From assembly GCA_002224055.1 (NCBI GenBank), contig AZLU01000157.1:1-64000 (forward strand): 64,000 nucleotides of DNA, in the 5' to 3' direction. The notes under the pieces are model-generated. The model saw only the letters and a program-made list of their open reading frames with translations. It did no database searches and was not told the DNA's origin. The stretch is from Pezizomycotina sp. ARF18. Taxonomy: Eukaryota > Ascomycota. A program made the position numbers and the translations under genes. Below, one piece after another: positions 23,662 through 35,218 of the stretch; position 1 is the first letter of the stretch; each line of letters opens with the position of its first letter.

Positions 23662-24385
23662 GGCGAGATCCAAAGACGGGTACTTGCACCCGACTAGATC
23701 TCACCAAGGACTCTGGAATCATCTGACCATGGGGGTCTCTAGTCTGAAGGCCCTTACAAGGAATTGTAAGGATACCAGTTCAGAACGGAGATACCGGCAT
23801 GGCCAGTTGATCCAGGGGAGCCCAAGGGTCCAGAGATCCAGTCGGATGCAAGTTCAATCTAACGCCTTCACCTGGCGCGGAGAGATCGTGCATCAGAGGA
23901 TGTAGTCCAGAGGTTCCAGAAACTGAAGATGAAACTATCCAGAGTCATCTTCTTAGGTCATTTGCGAGCGATAGTGACGATCGTGCATTGGCTGCGCGCT
24001 TGGTAATGTAGCATGGGTTTTAGGTTTTGAAAGCGTATAGGCTTCCATGTCTACCTGCATGGAAGTTCGCAAGAAACTATCGAGAACCAGTCCAGAACCA
24101 GGCTAGAGTTTCAAATACGGTGGTTCAAACAGTAGCAAGATTGTCTGCTCACCGTCCGTGGAAGTACCAGTATTGAAAGTTTCCATAGTTACACAAATGC
24201 GGCTTGAGCGCGTTTGAGTCCGAAGCTTTTCCAGCAGTTTTTCGAGGATGGTAGGTTCACGGATTTGTACTGTTGCACTGATCGCAGACGGTTTGGCGGC
24301 ACAAGGTTGTCGGTTATCAAAGTGCTTTGTGCGTTATCTAACCTTTCTCTCTCGTTTTTTTTTTTTTTTTTTTCAATTTCGGGGG

Positions 24386-24754
24386 TTAGACACGCATTAA
24401 ATAACTACTCCAGCCGAGGAGGATGGGGGAAGATGCCAAGACTCCAAAAGTCTGTGGGGGAGCTTGAAGCCTCCGAATAGAAGCTTCTTTCATTGATGTA
24501 GTCCTCCTGCCCTGAAGTATAGCCTTCAGAGCCTCAATAGCCTCCAGAGCCTTCGTAGCCTTCATATACCGCGTAGCCTTCATATACCGCGTAGCCTTCG
24601 TAACCTGCGTAGCCTTCCTTTCCTCGAAGAAATCCTTGCCGGGACCCGCAAGTTCAACAATAGCCTTAAAGGCATTCGCGCCGATCTCGCGGGGCCACGA
24701 ATGCAGCCGATCGCGATTGAAACCAATCACCGAAATAACAAATTTCCCGTCCAT
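24386..24754 (-). CDS. small protein with Gly/Tyr-type repeat region
   Basis: Open frame of 122 residues from ATG 24754. The first 45 residues look coding: FVISVIGFNRDRLHSWPREI, then NAFKAIVELAGPGKDFFEE. After that come two exact 18-bp tandem copies (24557-24574, 24575-24592) with related shorter units around them. In the annotated frame they give KATRYMKATRYMK. In the next frame they give EGYAGYEGYAVYEGYAVYEG and then GSGGY, GSEGY and SGQEDY, with one TGA; this reads as a typical Gly/Tyr-rich low-complexity tail and would end at 24405. A frame shift near 24620 may therefore separate the true N-terminus from a Gly/Tyr-rich tail. No family known for the N-terminus. Confidence 0.5.
   Translation of the reverse strand: MDGKFVISVIGFNRDRLHSWPREIGANAFKAIVELAGPGKDFFEERKATQVTKATRYMKATRYMKATKALEAIEALKAILQGRRTTSMKEASIRRLQAPPQTFGVLASSPILLGWSSYLMRV
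24557..24592 (-). repeat. 18-bp tandem repeat, two copies
   Basis: AGCCTTCATATACCGCGT on the plus strand occurs twice in direct succession, with degenerate AGCCTTC units on either side. The unit is a multiple of three, so it lengthens a protein without changing frame. Confidence 0.9.
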
Positions 24755-26122
24755 GGGAAGGCTTGGGGTGGGGGTTGTACCAATTTAGAAATTCCTGTGA
24801 TTATGAATTCTATACCAGAAATATAGGTCAACCAAGGGTAACCGAAACCACGGTTGTACTTACAATTCTTACTGTATCAATTAGCGGTGTAGCGATCAGC
24901 CAATAGTAGCAGCGGACTACCAGAATAAACAGTTATACTTAGCTGGATCGCACTTCCTCTTCCTTAATTACAGCCAATAAGTCTACAAGTAACTATACAA
25001 AATATCTATAATACAACCGTTAAAGATTGTGTTTTTTTAGTAGTACTTAAGCATTCGTCGTTATATTGGGATTGAATCCTACAATAATATTCACGAATAA
25101 GCAAATAGCTATACTATAGCAGATTGACTGGATATCCGCGACTATTATGATTAGTATACTAGCTGGTCTGCATTTCTATATAGAGATTTCTTCACGACCG
25201 ACCAATACCCGTCCTCCTTCTTTATCCGATCGACTTTGAGAGGCGGCTCACAAATCCGTGAAAACAGCCTCGGACTACGAAAGACGACGATGTGACTAGT
25301 ACCACGGGAGGCTAATATAACACTTGCTAACCGGTGCGCTGTATCTGATAACCTTGATGCTCCACTCGCGCATAAGACTACAATAGACTGTGGGAATTGT
25401 TAACAGTATCACAATTGCCATATGTAAAATTCGATGACAAATATTTCTCCATTTCACTAACATGAACCAAAGAAGCTGCGATGAATTGTCGCATCCAGCA
25501 TATAACTGGCCGATTATAGGGGTATTATCCTCAGCCGCGAGATAAGCGGTTTTAAAGTGGGCTGCAGGTGCAGATATAGCTTAAATCTTGGCTTCAGAAA
25601 TTTAAATCTTGAACATATCCTCGCGGGATAGCAGTAAATAGTGTGCGGGGGATCAGCCGCAAAACAACTCAGCTGTTGAGAATTGGATATATATCAGAGG
25701 CCTCAAAGTTCACGATGTTGAACATTTTCGTGGCCGCTCCTAGTCTATCGTCTAACAATTTCGCTACAACAGTGAACTTGAAGCTAACAAGTGATATTGG
25801 TTCAGCCGCCGGAATATCTTTCCATCGACCTGTGACAGCGTTAATTTGTCCTGGGAGATGAGCATCTTCAGATCCTCCTGTTGCGATCGAGAATGGCAAT
25901 CTCTGGACGGCATTCTGAAATAATGGTCTATAAATATAGGGCATCGCATACCCGTCTGTTCAGAATTATTCGTTCGCTTTCAGTCTTGCATTTTCCTCAA
26001 AGTAAAATACACAAAACTCACACGTCTACCTTCCTCTCACGGCTTCCTCACTTTATAGCTACCAGAAATATTGCTATCTGGCGTCTCATACAAGCAATCA
26101 TCGCTTCAAAACAAGATTCAAG
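24755..26122. other. intergenic, upstream region of the peptide-precursor gene
   Basis: No supported gene. Small minus-strand frames at 25669-25949 are weak. Near 25990-26120 the sequence is C/T- and A-rich, as in a fungal promoter and 5' leader, with TTTATAGC at about 26052. Confidence 0.45.
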
Positions 26123-26398
26123 ATGAGAAACACTTTCATCCTCGCCTTCTTCTTGGCCACGGCCGGTATCCTAGCCGCACCTACACCCGCCCGTCTCTGC
26201 ACCGGGTACTGTGATAACTCCGGCTGTCACGGCTCCTGCTTCCCGCACGGCAAACGGTCAGCTATACCCGAGCCGGCACCGGCGGCAAACCCTGCCGTTT
26301 TGTGTACCGGCTACTGCGATGCCAACGGCAACAATTGCCATAGCAGTTGCGACCTCCCTCGTCCTAAAAATCCCTTTAGCCACAAGCGGTCAACGTAG
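26123..26398 (+). CDS. secreted Cys-rich repeat peptide precursor with Kex2-type sites (91 aa)
   Basis: Intact frame from ATG 26123. Residues 1-18 form a signal peptide (MRNTFILAFFLATAGILA) with a likely cut before APTP. The mature part has two repeats: LCTGYCDNSGCHGSC (25-39) and LCTGYCDANGNNCHSSC (60-76), each with four Cys in the order C-C-C-C. Each repeat ends at a KR dibasic pair (residues 44-45 and 88-89), the site cut by the Golgi protease Kex2. A Pro/Ala-rich linker (SAIPEPAPAANPAV) joins them. The layout is that of Kex2-processed repeat precursors (KEPs), which yield small secreted peptides, some of them later modified. With four Cys per unit, disulfide-bonded effector or signalling peptides are also possible. 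No tailoring enzyme of the UstY type was seen nearby. Function not known. Confidence 0.8.
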   Translation: MRNTFILAFFLATAGILAAPTPARLCTGYCDNSGCHGSCFPHGKRSAIPEPAPAANPAVLCTGYCDANGNNCHSSCDLPRPKNPFSHKRST

Positions 26399-27620
26399 CC
26401 AGCTCAGCGCCAGGAGTATAAAGCCTCCGGCTTCTCCTCCAATCAAGCGCTACTAACGAAAATCGCGACAACAGCTAAATTTGCTGTATAGCACAATCGC
26501 AGCGCGTTATCTTTATGGACCTGTTCCCGCCGTCTAGTCGATAACTTTGTAATCTTCCCATTCTTTGCTGTAGTCTGTTCTCCTTTCAACTCTGTTTTCT
26601 TGACGCTGTTGCAATTTTGTCATTGTCCTTACTTCGTTGTCTGAATATCGCGATAATTTATCAGCTTATTCACTTGTACATGGCCTCTTACTTAGGCATC
26701 TTTCCTGTTTCTCGAATATCCACTCATGTATATCTCGGATTCTAGTGTACATAAAAATGTTGAGATTAGGTGATTTATACGGCAGTTTCGTGATATTTTC
26801 GAATTTATAACGTCCTTGATAAAATTTCACTGCAATAGGACTATAATGATGGCCAGCGTGAAATGACAATTGTATGATCGACAAAGGCGAATAAACATCA
26901 ATAAGAAAGAGTAATGCTTTACATCACTGCCGGCTCTGCAAGTAGAACAATAAACTAAACCCTTCGTCAGGTTCTTAGGTCTTACCAAAGCTTCATTAGC
27001 GGTAAGATCCGTTTCATATTGAACGTTTTTCGAGATCTCTGGAATTGCCTAAAGCAGTCGAGCCGATCAAGTCGTGATCTCGTATTCACCGAAAAAGCTT
27101 AGCATGTTTTTGATCTATAGACTTCCCGCGTGCCAATCATTGATGAGGACCCAGATGGCCTGTGCATTTTCCCTTGCCTCTGCATGCAATGTCGATCGGT
27201 ATTTGGGACTAAAAGGTGTCAAAGAATTTTACTTGGAGAAAGAAGACAAGAATACCAAGCAGCCGAAGCTCCGAGGAGAAGGATGGGGAAATTTCTTCGG
27301 GGGGCGAAGGAATATTCGAAAAACAGGAATTAGGATTTATAGAATTATAGTCAGTCAAGTCAGTTAATAGCAGAACACTATGAAGAGTTATTCATATTCT
27401 GAAAATAGGGTCTTCAAAACGACATTGTGACGATAAGCTAAACACCGTCCGGAATAACCAGGTGTCTGGAGTTCCCAGAAACTCTCGGAAACATTATTGA
27501 AATGGAGGCTAGAAAGACATGATGTAAAACCGGGGAAGGGTGTTACTGCAAACCGTGCTCCGTGGGGTTTTGCCGTTCATGACTGCATGGTAAATATAAA
27601 ATTAAACAATGCGAGAAATT
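26399..27620. other. intergenic, no gene recognised
   Basis: Includes the 3' region of the peptide precursor. Plus-strand frames at 27074-27367 are short and unrecognised. Confidence 0.45.
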
Positions 27621-27962
27621 TCATTTTGTTTTAGATTTATTGTATTTTGGCGGCAAGAATAGACCCTTGACCTTGTTGTAACTTAGGCATAGCCAAGGGG
27701 TTTTGTTTCCGCCGTTACAGAAACACTGCATATGACAAGAACGGATTATTAAAGACGGGTTTATGATATTGGTATCATGACTGATATCTGGTGGAAGAAA
27801 GCAGGAAGAAAGTACTGAGAACAAGAAAAAAGAACAAATTACAAGCCCAAGCATGTTAACACCATTACCCGCAGAAGCCAAACTACCCTCTCTACAAAAT
27901 AAACGTAAGAAAAAGACGAGAATGAGAGAGAGAGCATGTATATACATCTTCTTGTAAAACAT
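27621..27962 (-). CDS. doubtful small hydrophobic/Cys-containing ORF
   Basis: Open frame of 113 residues. Two hydrophobic stretches (IHALSLILVFFLRLF and MLGLVICSFFLFSVLSSCFL) precede a short Cys cluster, CHMQCFCNGG...C. From the internal Met (about 27857) it could be a small secreted protein with a signal peptide and four to five Cys. Equally, the TTCTTGTTCTCAG at about 27820 could be a splice acceptor. AT-rich DNA often gives such hydrophobic frames by chance, so confidence is low. Confidence 0.2.
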   Translation of the reverse strand: MFYKKMYIHALSLILVFFLRLFCREGSLASAGNGVNMLGLVICSFFLFSVLSSCFLPPDISHDTNIINPSLIIRSCHMQCFCNGGNKTPWLCLSYNKVKGLFLPPKYNKSKTK

Positions 27963-27989
27963 ATTAATGGAATATCATCCAAGCTATTT

Positions 27990-29218
27990 TCAATATTTTC
28001 CGTTATATGACGCCGACTTCATAGGCTGTGTCGGTAATACATCGTCTCCGCCAGCGACCCGGCGCGGATATTGCGACGTACTGTTGGTGCTGTTTGACAC
28101 GATTGTGACGGTCGGCTGCATACTCGTGAGCTTCGTTTCGTCGCTGTAATTTGAACCATTCTCCAACTCTTCCCGGCTGAAGGCTGTGTCATGAATGGTG
28201 TTGCTGTGGTACCGCACCGCGACTTCAGAGGTAACGTTGATTTTATTCTGATCGTTATTCCAGTCGCTCATAGGCTGCCCGTTTGAACCGCTGGAGCCCG
28301 TTGTCTGCGAGAACGCCAACTTGAGGCGAGGAGGTCGACAATGAAAACGATCGGGAACATGCACTCAAAGCACGCGGCGAAGCGGTCAAGCTGGGATGGT
28401 AAATTCGTTGCCGATTGCGCGGTCGCTTGGAACGTGAATGTTATCGATCTACAGATACCGATGACAGCAAGTAAAGCAAGTCGGATTTCAGTAGAGCGGG
28501 CAAGGCGAGCGTATATGCTATCGGGTCCCGTAAACGACCGCTTCTTCCTGCGCGTGAGGCGGTCTCTGATAGTTTTCGTGGAACGAGAAATACTCTCACG
28601 ACGCTTCTGCGCGACGTAAAATTTCCGGAGCAAGAAGTAGGCGTTCCACGACTCGCAGAGGGCGATGGAGATGAAGTAACCCATGTGCAAATGGTTCACA
28701 CGCTTCTGTAGCGAAGGGCTGACGTTGTCCGAACCCTGCTTGACTAGCACGACGCGGGAGGCTATGATCGCCACCCTGATCGAGCAAATCGCTACCACTA
28801 GAAACCAGAACACGCAGTGGAACATTATCCGCTCCCGACCGCGAACTAACGTGCGGACGATGAGGAAGGAGTAGAAAGATAGCGAGGCTTCTTGTAATAG
28901 CCAGCCGAGATCTGCCGCTATCGATGCGGATACCTTGGCGTGTATGCTATAGTTGCTGTAGAAGGCGTACCAGCACAGCCCATTGCCAATCGCGGAGCCG
29001 ACGGAATTTATGATAGGGACGAGAGCGAGGAGGCTGAAGCCTACGATACCGATGGCCAGGATACCAACGAGCGCGGTGAAAATACCTAGAGTACTCAGAA
29101 TACTCCAGCATATCTCGAAGTAAACAGCATCGTGTGCGTCGATCGTTGTCGTAGCTGTAGCGCCGACTATCGTCTGCGTAGCCGTTACCGTAACGATCGC
29201 TGTGATTGTAGCAGACAT
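27990..29218 (-). CDS. seven-helix integral membrane protein, fungal, unknown function
   Basis: Open frame of 316 residues from ATG 29218 to TGA at 28268. After a Thr-rich, probably extracellular N-terminus there are about seven hydrophobic segments, including ILSTLGIFTALVGILAIGIV, ALVPIINSVGSAIGNGLCWY, SFYSFLIVRTLV, MFHCVFWFLVVAICSIRVAI, LHMGYFISIALCESWNAYFL and FAACFECMFPIVFIVDLLA. The third loop is basic (SRSTKTIRDRLTRRKKRSF). This fits a fungal 7TM receptor-like protein at the cell surface; I cannot name a class. In the overlapping frame, DLL could continue as RLKLAFSQTTGSSGSN and run to 27990 as a Ser/Thr/Asn-rich cytoplasmic tail (REELENGSNYSDETKLTS). That looks like a genuine tail reached by a one-base shift near 28335, so the feature end includes it. 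Confidence 0.7.
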
Positions 29219-31460
29219 TGTTCTAATCTAGTCTGTTATCTCCAATCCTAATCGTTTTCTCCTCCAAGGCCTTCGAAACAGCCTTTAGCGAGGTTGGCGA
29301 TGTCGATACGGCGTGGGGTTTTACTCAGAGTTTTACTCTGATATTCTTATAGATTGGTCAGCAGTTTGTCCAGGGTGTATTACACAGGGTGTATTATAGT
29401 CTCATGTCAGTCAAGATAGTAACCTGGGGAAAGGTAGCTGGTGAGGTAAGTAAAGATGGGGGAGCAGGGGAGCGAGAAACGGCAACCAGGATCGGCAGGC
29501 GGTTCAGTATAAGTAGAGAAATATATATCATGTAGGAACAGGAAAGATTGGGGGGCAATAATACAAGGACTTAATAGCGGTTATGTTGTTATTCTTCTCT
29601 CCTCAATATGCTCTCTGAGTGAAAAAGGAAAATAGAGAGCATAATACTGCCTCCCACACCTCCTCAAAAGTCCGTTACCCAGGCGTCTGGGGAATAGACC
29701 TGCAATCCCAAGAGATAAATCCGGTGGTGTCTAAAATGTATGTGGTTCTAGCTCGCTTGAGACACAGATGATTTACGGCACTTCTTGGTTGTACTTTTTT
29801 CCCAGTTCATTAAACTTTACGTCGTAAGTACGCAGACCCAAGAAGTGGGGCCATCTCCACCATGAACCAACATATAAAGAGACTATATGACCGTACACGC
29901 TCCTACAAGTTAGTCTCCCTCAACCTCGCTAAGAGGAGAAGGAAGGGCAAGACAACCGTCTATTCGAAACCTGCTGAAGGATGCAGCATGATGCTCGATG
30001 GCCCCCATGCAGCCATGCCCCCGTATAGAATATACCGGAACAAGAACCAGAAACTATAACCTAATCCGCCGCCTGTTCTGGCCAATCATAGAGGACTCCG
30101 ATGGGAGGCCATGCGAGATAGTGGCGTTCCCTTCGCCGAGTGAACCAATAACAGTGGCGTGGGTACACTCTCCCCACGCAATGGAGGCAGAAGAGAAAAA
30201 AAAAATTTTTTATTTTTTTTTCTTCAGCGTCGCAAGCACACCAACAGAAACAAAAAAATAGATACAGAAACCAAAAAAAAAAAAAGAAAACATGTACTTT
30301 TCTCCAGCCAATCTCCTAATAATGGTAGAAATGGGCAACTACCGATGGCAAAGGTATTAGCCTCGCTAAGGGAAGACCCTTATAGGTGGTGAAAATCGCC
30401 GCCGACGAAATGTTTTTGACACGTTATGTGGCCGCGAAAGCCAAAAGAACATTCCTTCGTCGTGCATCGAAGTCTGCAACATGATTCTTTTTTGATGAAG
30501 TAAGGGGCAAAAGAGGCTTGCTTTTGAATGATTTCTGTTACATAGACGCATTGAAAAGGAGGGAAGTTTGTTCTTGAGCGTTTGTCCTCCCGGCATCGTG
30601 GATCTTCCCGCACCTCGTGGCCTTTAAACGGTATGTCAGGCACGACGACTAACCCGCAAGGCTAGCAAGTTTCGTCAGGCCGAGTTACTATATTCTATAA
30701 AAGCCGCTCGCAATTTTGTCTAATGTATGTGAAAACAGCTTCGCTAGTTGCAGCTCCTTGACTCGTCCGGAGAATGTAGGGCAAGTAGTTTTGTGTGATG
30801 AGGGAGCTGCTGCTAGGTTTAGAACGGTAATCCAGCCCCGTGGAACAAGAGGCTAACTGCCGTGGGGGCGCGATATCATGGGCGGGAAATTACTTAGATC
30901 TGGAAGGCCCAAAGCAATTAGTCGCACCACGATAAGTATATCTGAAACTGGCGATATATCCACTTCATCAAACGTGAGTATTTGAGGTAGCTTCCTTCTC
31001 AATTTATCCCACATTCTCTTGCAAGAGACCATTAGTCTCGGTTAGGCAGAGTTCATTAAGATACCCTATGGGCAGAATATGAGAAAAAGCCCACTATCGA
31101 GAGACCATGCGAGGAGAAACCTTTTTTCCCCTGAAGTGAGGGCGAAAGTAAGAGAAAAGAAGGACTTCCACCCTCCCTCCTTTTTTTGCTTTTTTTTTTT
31201 AAAGTCTCCGAATTTCTTTCGCGGGTAATTCCGCATCTTAGCCACGCAGCCACAATAACAGCCACAGTATTATTTTAGTAAAAACTGGTAAGTAATTAGC
31301 ACTTACTTTAGTTGACAGTTAATAAATTTCAACTAAATTCAAATAAATTCAAATAAATTCAATAAATTCAATAAACTCAATAAATAAATAAATAAATAAA
31401 TAAATAAAATAAATAAATAGATAGATAGATAAATGAATAAACAAGTAACTCGAGGTCTGG
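29219..31460. other. intergenic with short repeats and A/T tracts
   Basis: Upstream region of the 7TM gene. Holds a 12-bp direct repeat CAGGGTGTATTA twice (29371-29396), a small inverted repeat TCAGAGTTTTACTCTGA (about 29326) and A/T homopolymers at 30195-30290. No gene is supported; short frames at 29862-30643 are unrecognised. Confidence 0.45.
31320..31442. repeat. AT-rich microsatellite (AAATTC then TAAA units)
   Basis: Runs of AAATTCAAATAAATTC-like units grade into TAAA tetramers and then TAGA/TAAATGAA variants, ending about 25 bp before a 12-C tract at 31467-31478. Confidence 0.9.
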
Positions 31461-31560
31461 TAACTACCCCCCCCCCCCGCGAAAGTAGTAGTAGCAGCAG
31501 TAGCAGGAGTAGCAGCTAAAAACCGGGCATGTGGAGCTGCAAAGCGACACTACTATCATG

Positions 31561-31588
31561 CTCGAAGGTTCTTGAAGAACCTTTCGAG
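31561..31588. promoter_or_regulatory. near-perfect palindrome with heat-shock-element pattern
   Basis: CTCGAAGGTTCTT, one spacer base, then AAGAACCTTTCGAG: the two arms are inverted repeats differing by one inserted base. It contains GAA-nn-TTC-nn-GAA, the three-unit pattern bound by heat-shock factor. No supported gene starts next to it, so a regulatory role is only possible. Confidence 0.35.
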
Positions 31589-33750
31589 TGTTTACACATA
31601 GTAAAAGACCTGGAAATGAAGCTGTCGCGTGTGCTTCGAGCTTCCCAAAACGCTGGCGCCTCTTGGGGGAGGTTTCGCCCAAAGCAGGAATATACTTTGG
31701 AGTTGTCAAGGTTTCTCCAGAAATTTCCCGTATGGGAAACCCCCCCAAATTTTGCCCCAACCTCGCGATCCCCGTCTTGGTTATGGACTGATCCGCGGGG
31801 GAGATAAAACAACAAAAACCTCCTGGGAACACCCTCGTATTGCGCGGAGGTTGCTAATTTCGAGTTCGTCAACCATTGGCATTGATTGTATGAGGAGGCG
31901 AGATGCAGAGTCAGGGGCACAGGAGATTTGATGGGAAAATGTCCGATTGGAAGTTCTAATTGCGATAATTTCTCATCGGGAGTTATCGAGACTTCATGGG
32001 GGTCGTCGTACAACGGCCCCCCAGAGGCGTAGCAGGACTTCGGTGTATAAGTAGAAAAGAGAGCTAATTCCCTTGAAAAGAACTTCGCAACTTTAGCTCG
32101 TGTACACATGTAATTTGTTTCATTACACTTTTTTTCTCGTCCTTGATTTTCTTTCAATTCATTAATGCCTCCCCCTTTTCCTCATGACTTTGTTCAGAAA
32201 GCCTTTGTGTTCCAGAACATAATACCCAACCCGTGGCCCTGGAGCGGACTTTAGAAACTGGAAACTGGAACCGTAATTGATATTGCCCCCAAACACCATC
32301 GGTAGTTGTGTTATGGACATACTTATACTTGATATCTCGAGGATAGAGGGGTCTTTCTTACTCAATTGCAGACTTGGACGGGAGAACTCCGCTAACGCCG
32401 AGTCTCAGATTGGAAGTGTGGTTTTATTTTCAGTGGAACTAGAAGAATATGGTTCAGAAGACTCGTCTCCTTCACATGTGATAAGCTGAAGGCTCTAATC
32501 CAGTCGGTTTTTTTTTTCCCCGTTCCTGTTGAAAATCTTCAGAGGTAATTATAACTTTGCATTTATGAGTTTATAGCTGTTTTTTCGAGGTTTAATTTCT
32601 ACCAAATTCAATTTAAAATCTCGTTCGAAAGGAGACAATGAAATTCGTGTACATTTTAGGACATTCGACCCAGACTCTGTTATTTCTTCTAATGTAAACA
32701 TTTAGAGATGAGCTAATATAATGATGAAAATGGAAAACTTCCACGTTCCGCTCAAGTCTCTAGATGTATAACGAGAGATTCCATGCCCCTATATTATTGA
32801 CAATGTCTTACTGAGCCTTATGCCACATCGTCTCTCAACGCTTATAGCACACTTCGTAGAGCTATCTATTTTGAGGGACCGTGACAAACCATGGAAATGG
32901 CGTTGGAGGCTCAAAACTTGTGCAGCCTAGATTAGAATTAATGGTGGAGTAAGCCAGCAGCGCCCTATACTTCGGAAGAGTAGCAGTACAGGGCTGACTG
33001 AGACGGTCTTGACGACTTTATACTGGTAAGAATTACTTTTAATTGAGTTCTCAGTAAAACTACTCTATCGCACAAGATATTATATTATGGATATGATCTG
33101 TTTTCAGAAGGAAAAAAAAAAGAAAGACAAAAAAAATATCTGACAAGGCGTTATCAAGCACTAAGCGCTTTCAGGAGTGTCAATAAGTTTTCAAATAGGA
33201 GAAGAAGACCGACAACGTTGGTAATGAGTAGCAGGACGTTGAATCCTAGCGGGCTTCCGAGTAACACAATGATGAATCACGAGGATCAAACACACTTAGT
33301 CTCATTTTGGAGCTTCAACGAGATGAATATATTCCAGGAAGAGGCTCAGGCATTAATATATGTATATATCGTTAACGGAGGACAGCTGTCAATATCTTGA
33401 ACAGAGATTTATCTTCTAATATTATTTTAATTTTTATTTGTAAATTAACTTGAACGATCGTGATGGGCCTTTTTTATTTTTTTTTTATTTCTAAGAATTA
33501 CCAAAAAATGTGTTCAACGCCGAGCAACAATTATGGCGAATCCTTTTTCACTACTAACTACCTACTTAATTATATCTTCAATATCACCAAACAATAACAA
33601 TCAACGTTATTTTACAGTGGAAGAAAGGATGAAAAAGTAAAAACAACTATCTAAATAATAAAGCAAATGCCCAAGAGGTATATTAGACATTTATAGCCAG
33701 CTTTCTTAAAATCCTCGATTTCTTTGTTTTAATTTTTCTCTCAACAAGCC
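31589..33750. other. intergenic, no gene supported
   Basis: A 213-codon minus-strand frame (31516-32157) crosses this region but matches nothing and its codons look unselected. AT-rich from 33400 to 33740, just before the next gene. Confidence 0.4.
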
Positions 33751-34645
33751 ATGACCTCACCTCCCAATCAAACTACAGACAAACTTCCACCTTCCTCGGA
33801 CCAAGATCACGGATTCGACTGCTTTGTCTGGGACGCCACGGACGGATTTCAGCTTATGAATATGGACAAGCCTCAACTAGCCGCAAGACTTCCTCTTCCG
33901 ACGCGGTCTCCTCGGACCCCGCCACCGCTCCATCAAGTCCTACCGTTCCGGCTCCTCCGCCGCCCACCCGGAGGACGATTACTCCATCGATTGTAGCACC
34001 ATTGCCGAATATGGTGATACCGACGACAGTGATGACGAGCTGTACGATGCTCCTACCTTGAAGAGGAAGCTTATGCTTAGCCTCATGAGTAAGTGAATAC
34101 CTTAATCCCGCTCGTCAAATACAAAAATCAAACTAATCTATCTGTCCTAATAGATGCGTTCAAGAAATCGACCACCACCTTTGACAACACCGCCACCCCG
34201 ACCGATGAGCAAGTCAGCGATCTTGTCGACAGGATGATCCCGTGGTCAGCTTCATCGCTCAGAGCATCACCAGCGCGGACGAGGCCGGAGCTAAAATCCA
34301 GGCTCACATCGACGAGGCGGACGTCAGGGTCCATATTTTCCAGCAGGAAAACAAGGAACTTAAACATCGCAACGCTGAACTAGAGGTCCGTGTTGCCGAG
34401 CTTGAGCTCAAGATCACCCAAATGGAAAAGGAAAAGGAGGACAAGGACGAAGAGGAGGAGAAGGAAAGAAGGAGAAAGGGAAACCGTCTAAGAGGATTGA
34501 AGAACTCATGAACCGGATGCAGTTGCAGATAGCCAAGAACAGCGCTGCGGTTAAGACCTGCAGGTCCTTCCAGAATTACGTTTCGGGCGTCAACGAGATT
34601 CAGAAGGAGAACAAGGTGCCGGGGAATGACGGTGGTGTTTCCTAA
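33751..34645 (+). pseudogene. acidic/disordered plus coiled-coil protein, two exons, frame-broken
   Basis: Starts at ATG 33751 (MTSPPNQTTDKLPPSSDQDH). After a frame change near 33900 the exon reads SIKSYRSGSSAAHPEDDYSI and an acidic EYGDTDDSDDELYDAP, then LKRKLMLSLM. A GT-AG intron at 34089-34153 joins it in frame to NAFKKSTTTFDN. Exon 2, after a shift near 34240, is coiled coil: IQAHIDEADVRVHIFQQENK and VRVAELELKITQMEKEKEDK, then Glu/Lys repeats. A third shift near 34480 leads to KRIEELMNRMQLQIAKNSAA, ending at TAA about 34645. Each segment is stop-free over its length. Same exon plan as the intact genes at 17413 and 35219. Confidence 0.6.
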
Positions 34646-35218
34646 GTGTTCTGAGTATCATGGAAAAGGAACTTATTTTGCAAAATCATTTTGTCCATTG
34701 TTATTTCATCAGGTCCACGGTGTTATTGTTGGATTAGCATCGAAATTATGGAACATAGGATACCCAAGAAATAGATTATCGGAGAACGTCAAAGTATCAT
34801 AGGAACATGGAGTATATAAAAAATTGCAGAATACTGGTATGCTCAAGAATTTTGATAATGATGCCTGTTGTTTACGTAGACTCGTATGTCTTATTAACGA
34901 CTGACTGGATGTGCAGCGGCATCGCAAACATGCCGTATGACATCAGTACGAAGAGAGTATGCTGGTAATTTCTCTCCCAAGAACAAGCTTAATATAGCCA
35001 ATAAACAGTTTTATTACACTCGCTAGCAAATTCCACGTTATATTTGCCATGTTTTTGCGTCAAACCCAAAATCCCTCCTCCTTTCCCTTGTTTGCATTTC
35101 ACCAATCCACCCCACCACCACCATCCGGCAATTCTCAAACTTGAACACTCAACATTTGTCTCCTCCATCACGCTAGCCTTCATTATCTTGCAGCTATTCC
35201 ACGACACACCTTATCATC
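34646..35218. other. intergenic, promoter of the next gene
   Basis: C- and A-rich leader (CCACCACCACCATCC at about 35112) ahead of the ATG at 35219, typical of a fungal 5' untranslated region. No other gene seen. Confidence 0.45.

Noticed and set aside
31516-32157. 213-codon minus-strand open frame
   Set aside because: No recognisable domain, no coil or signal peptide, competing frames on the plus strand; probably chance.
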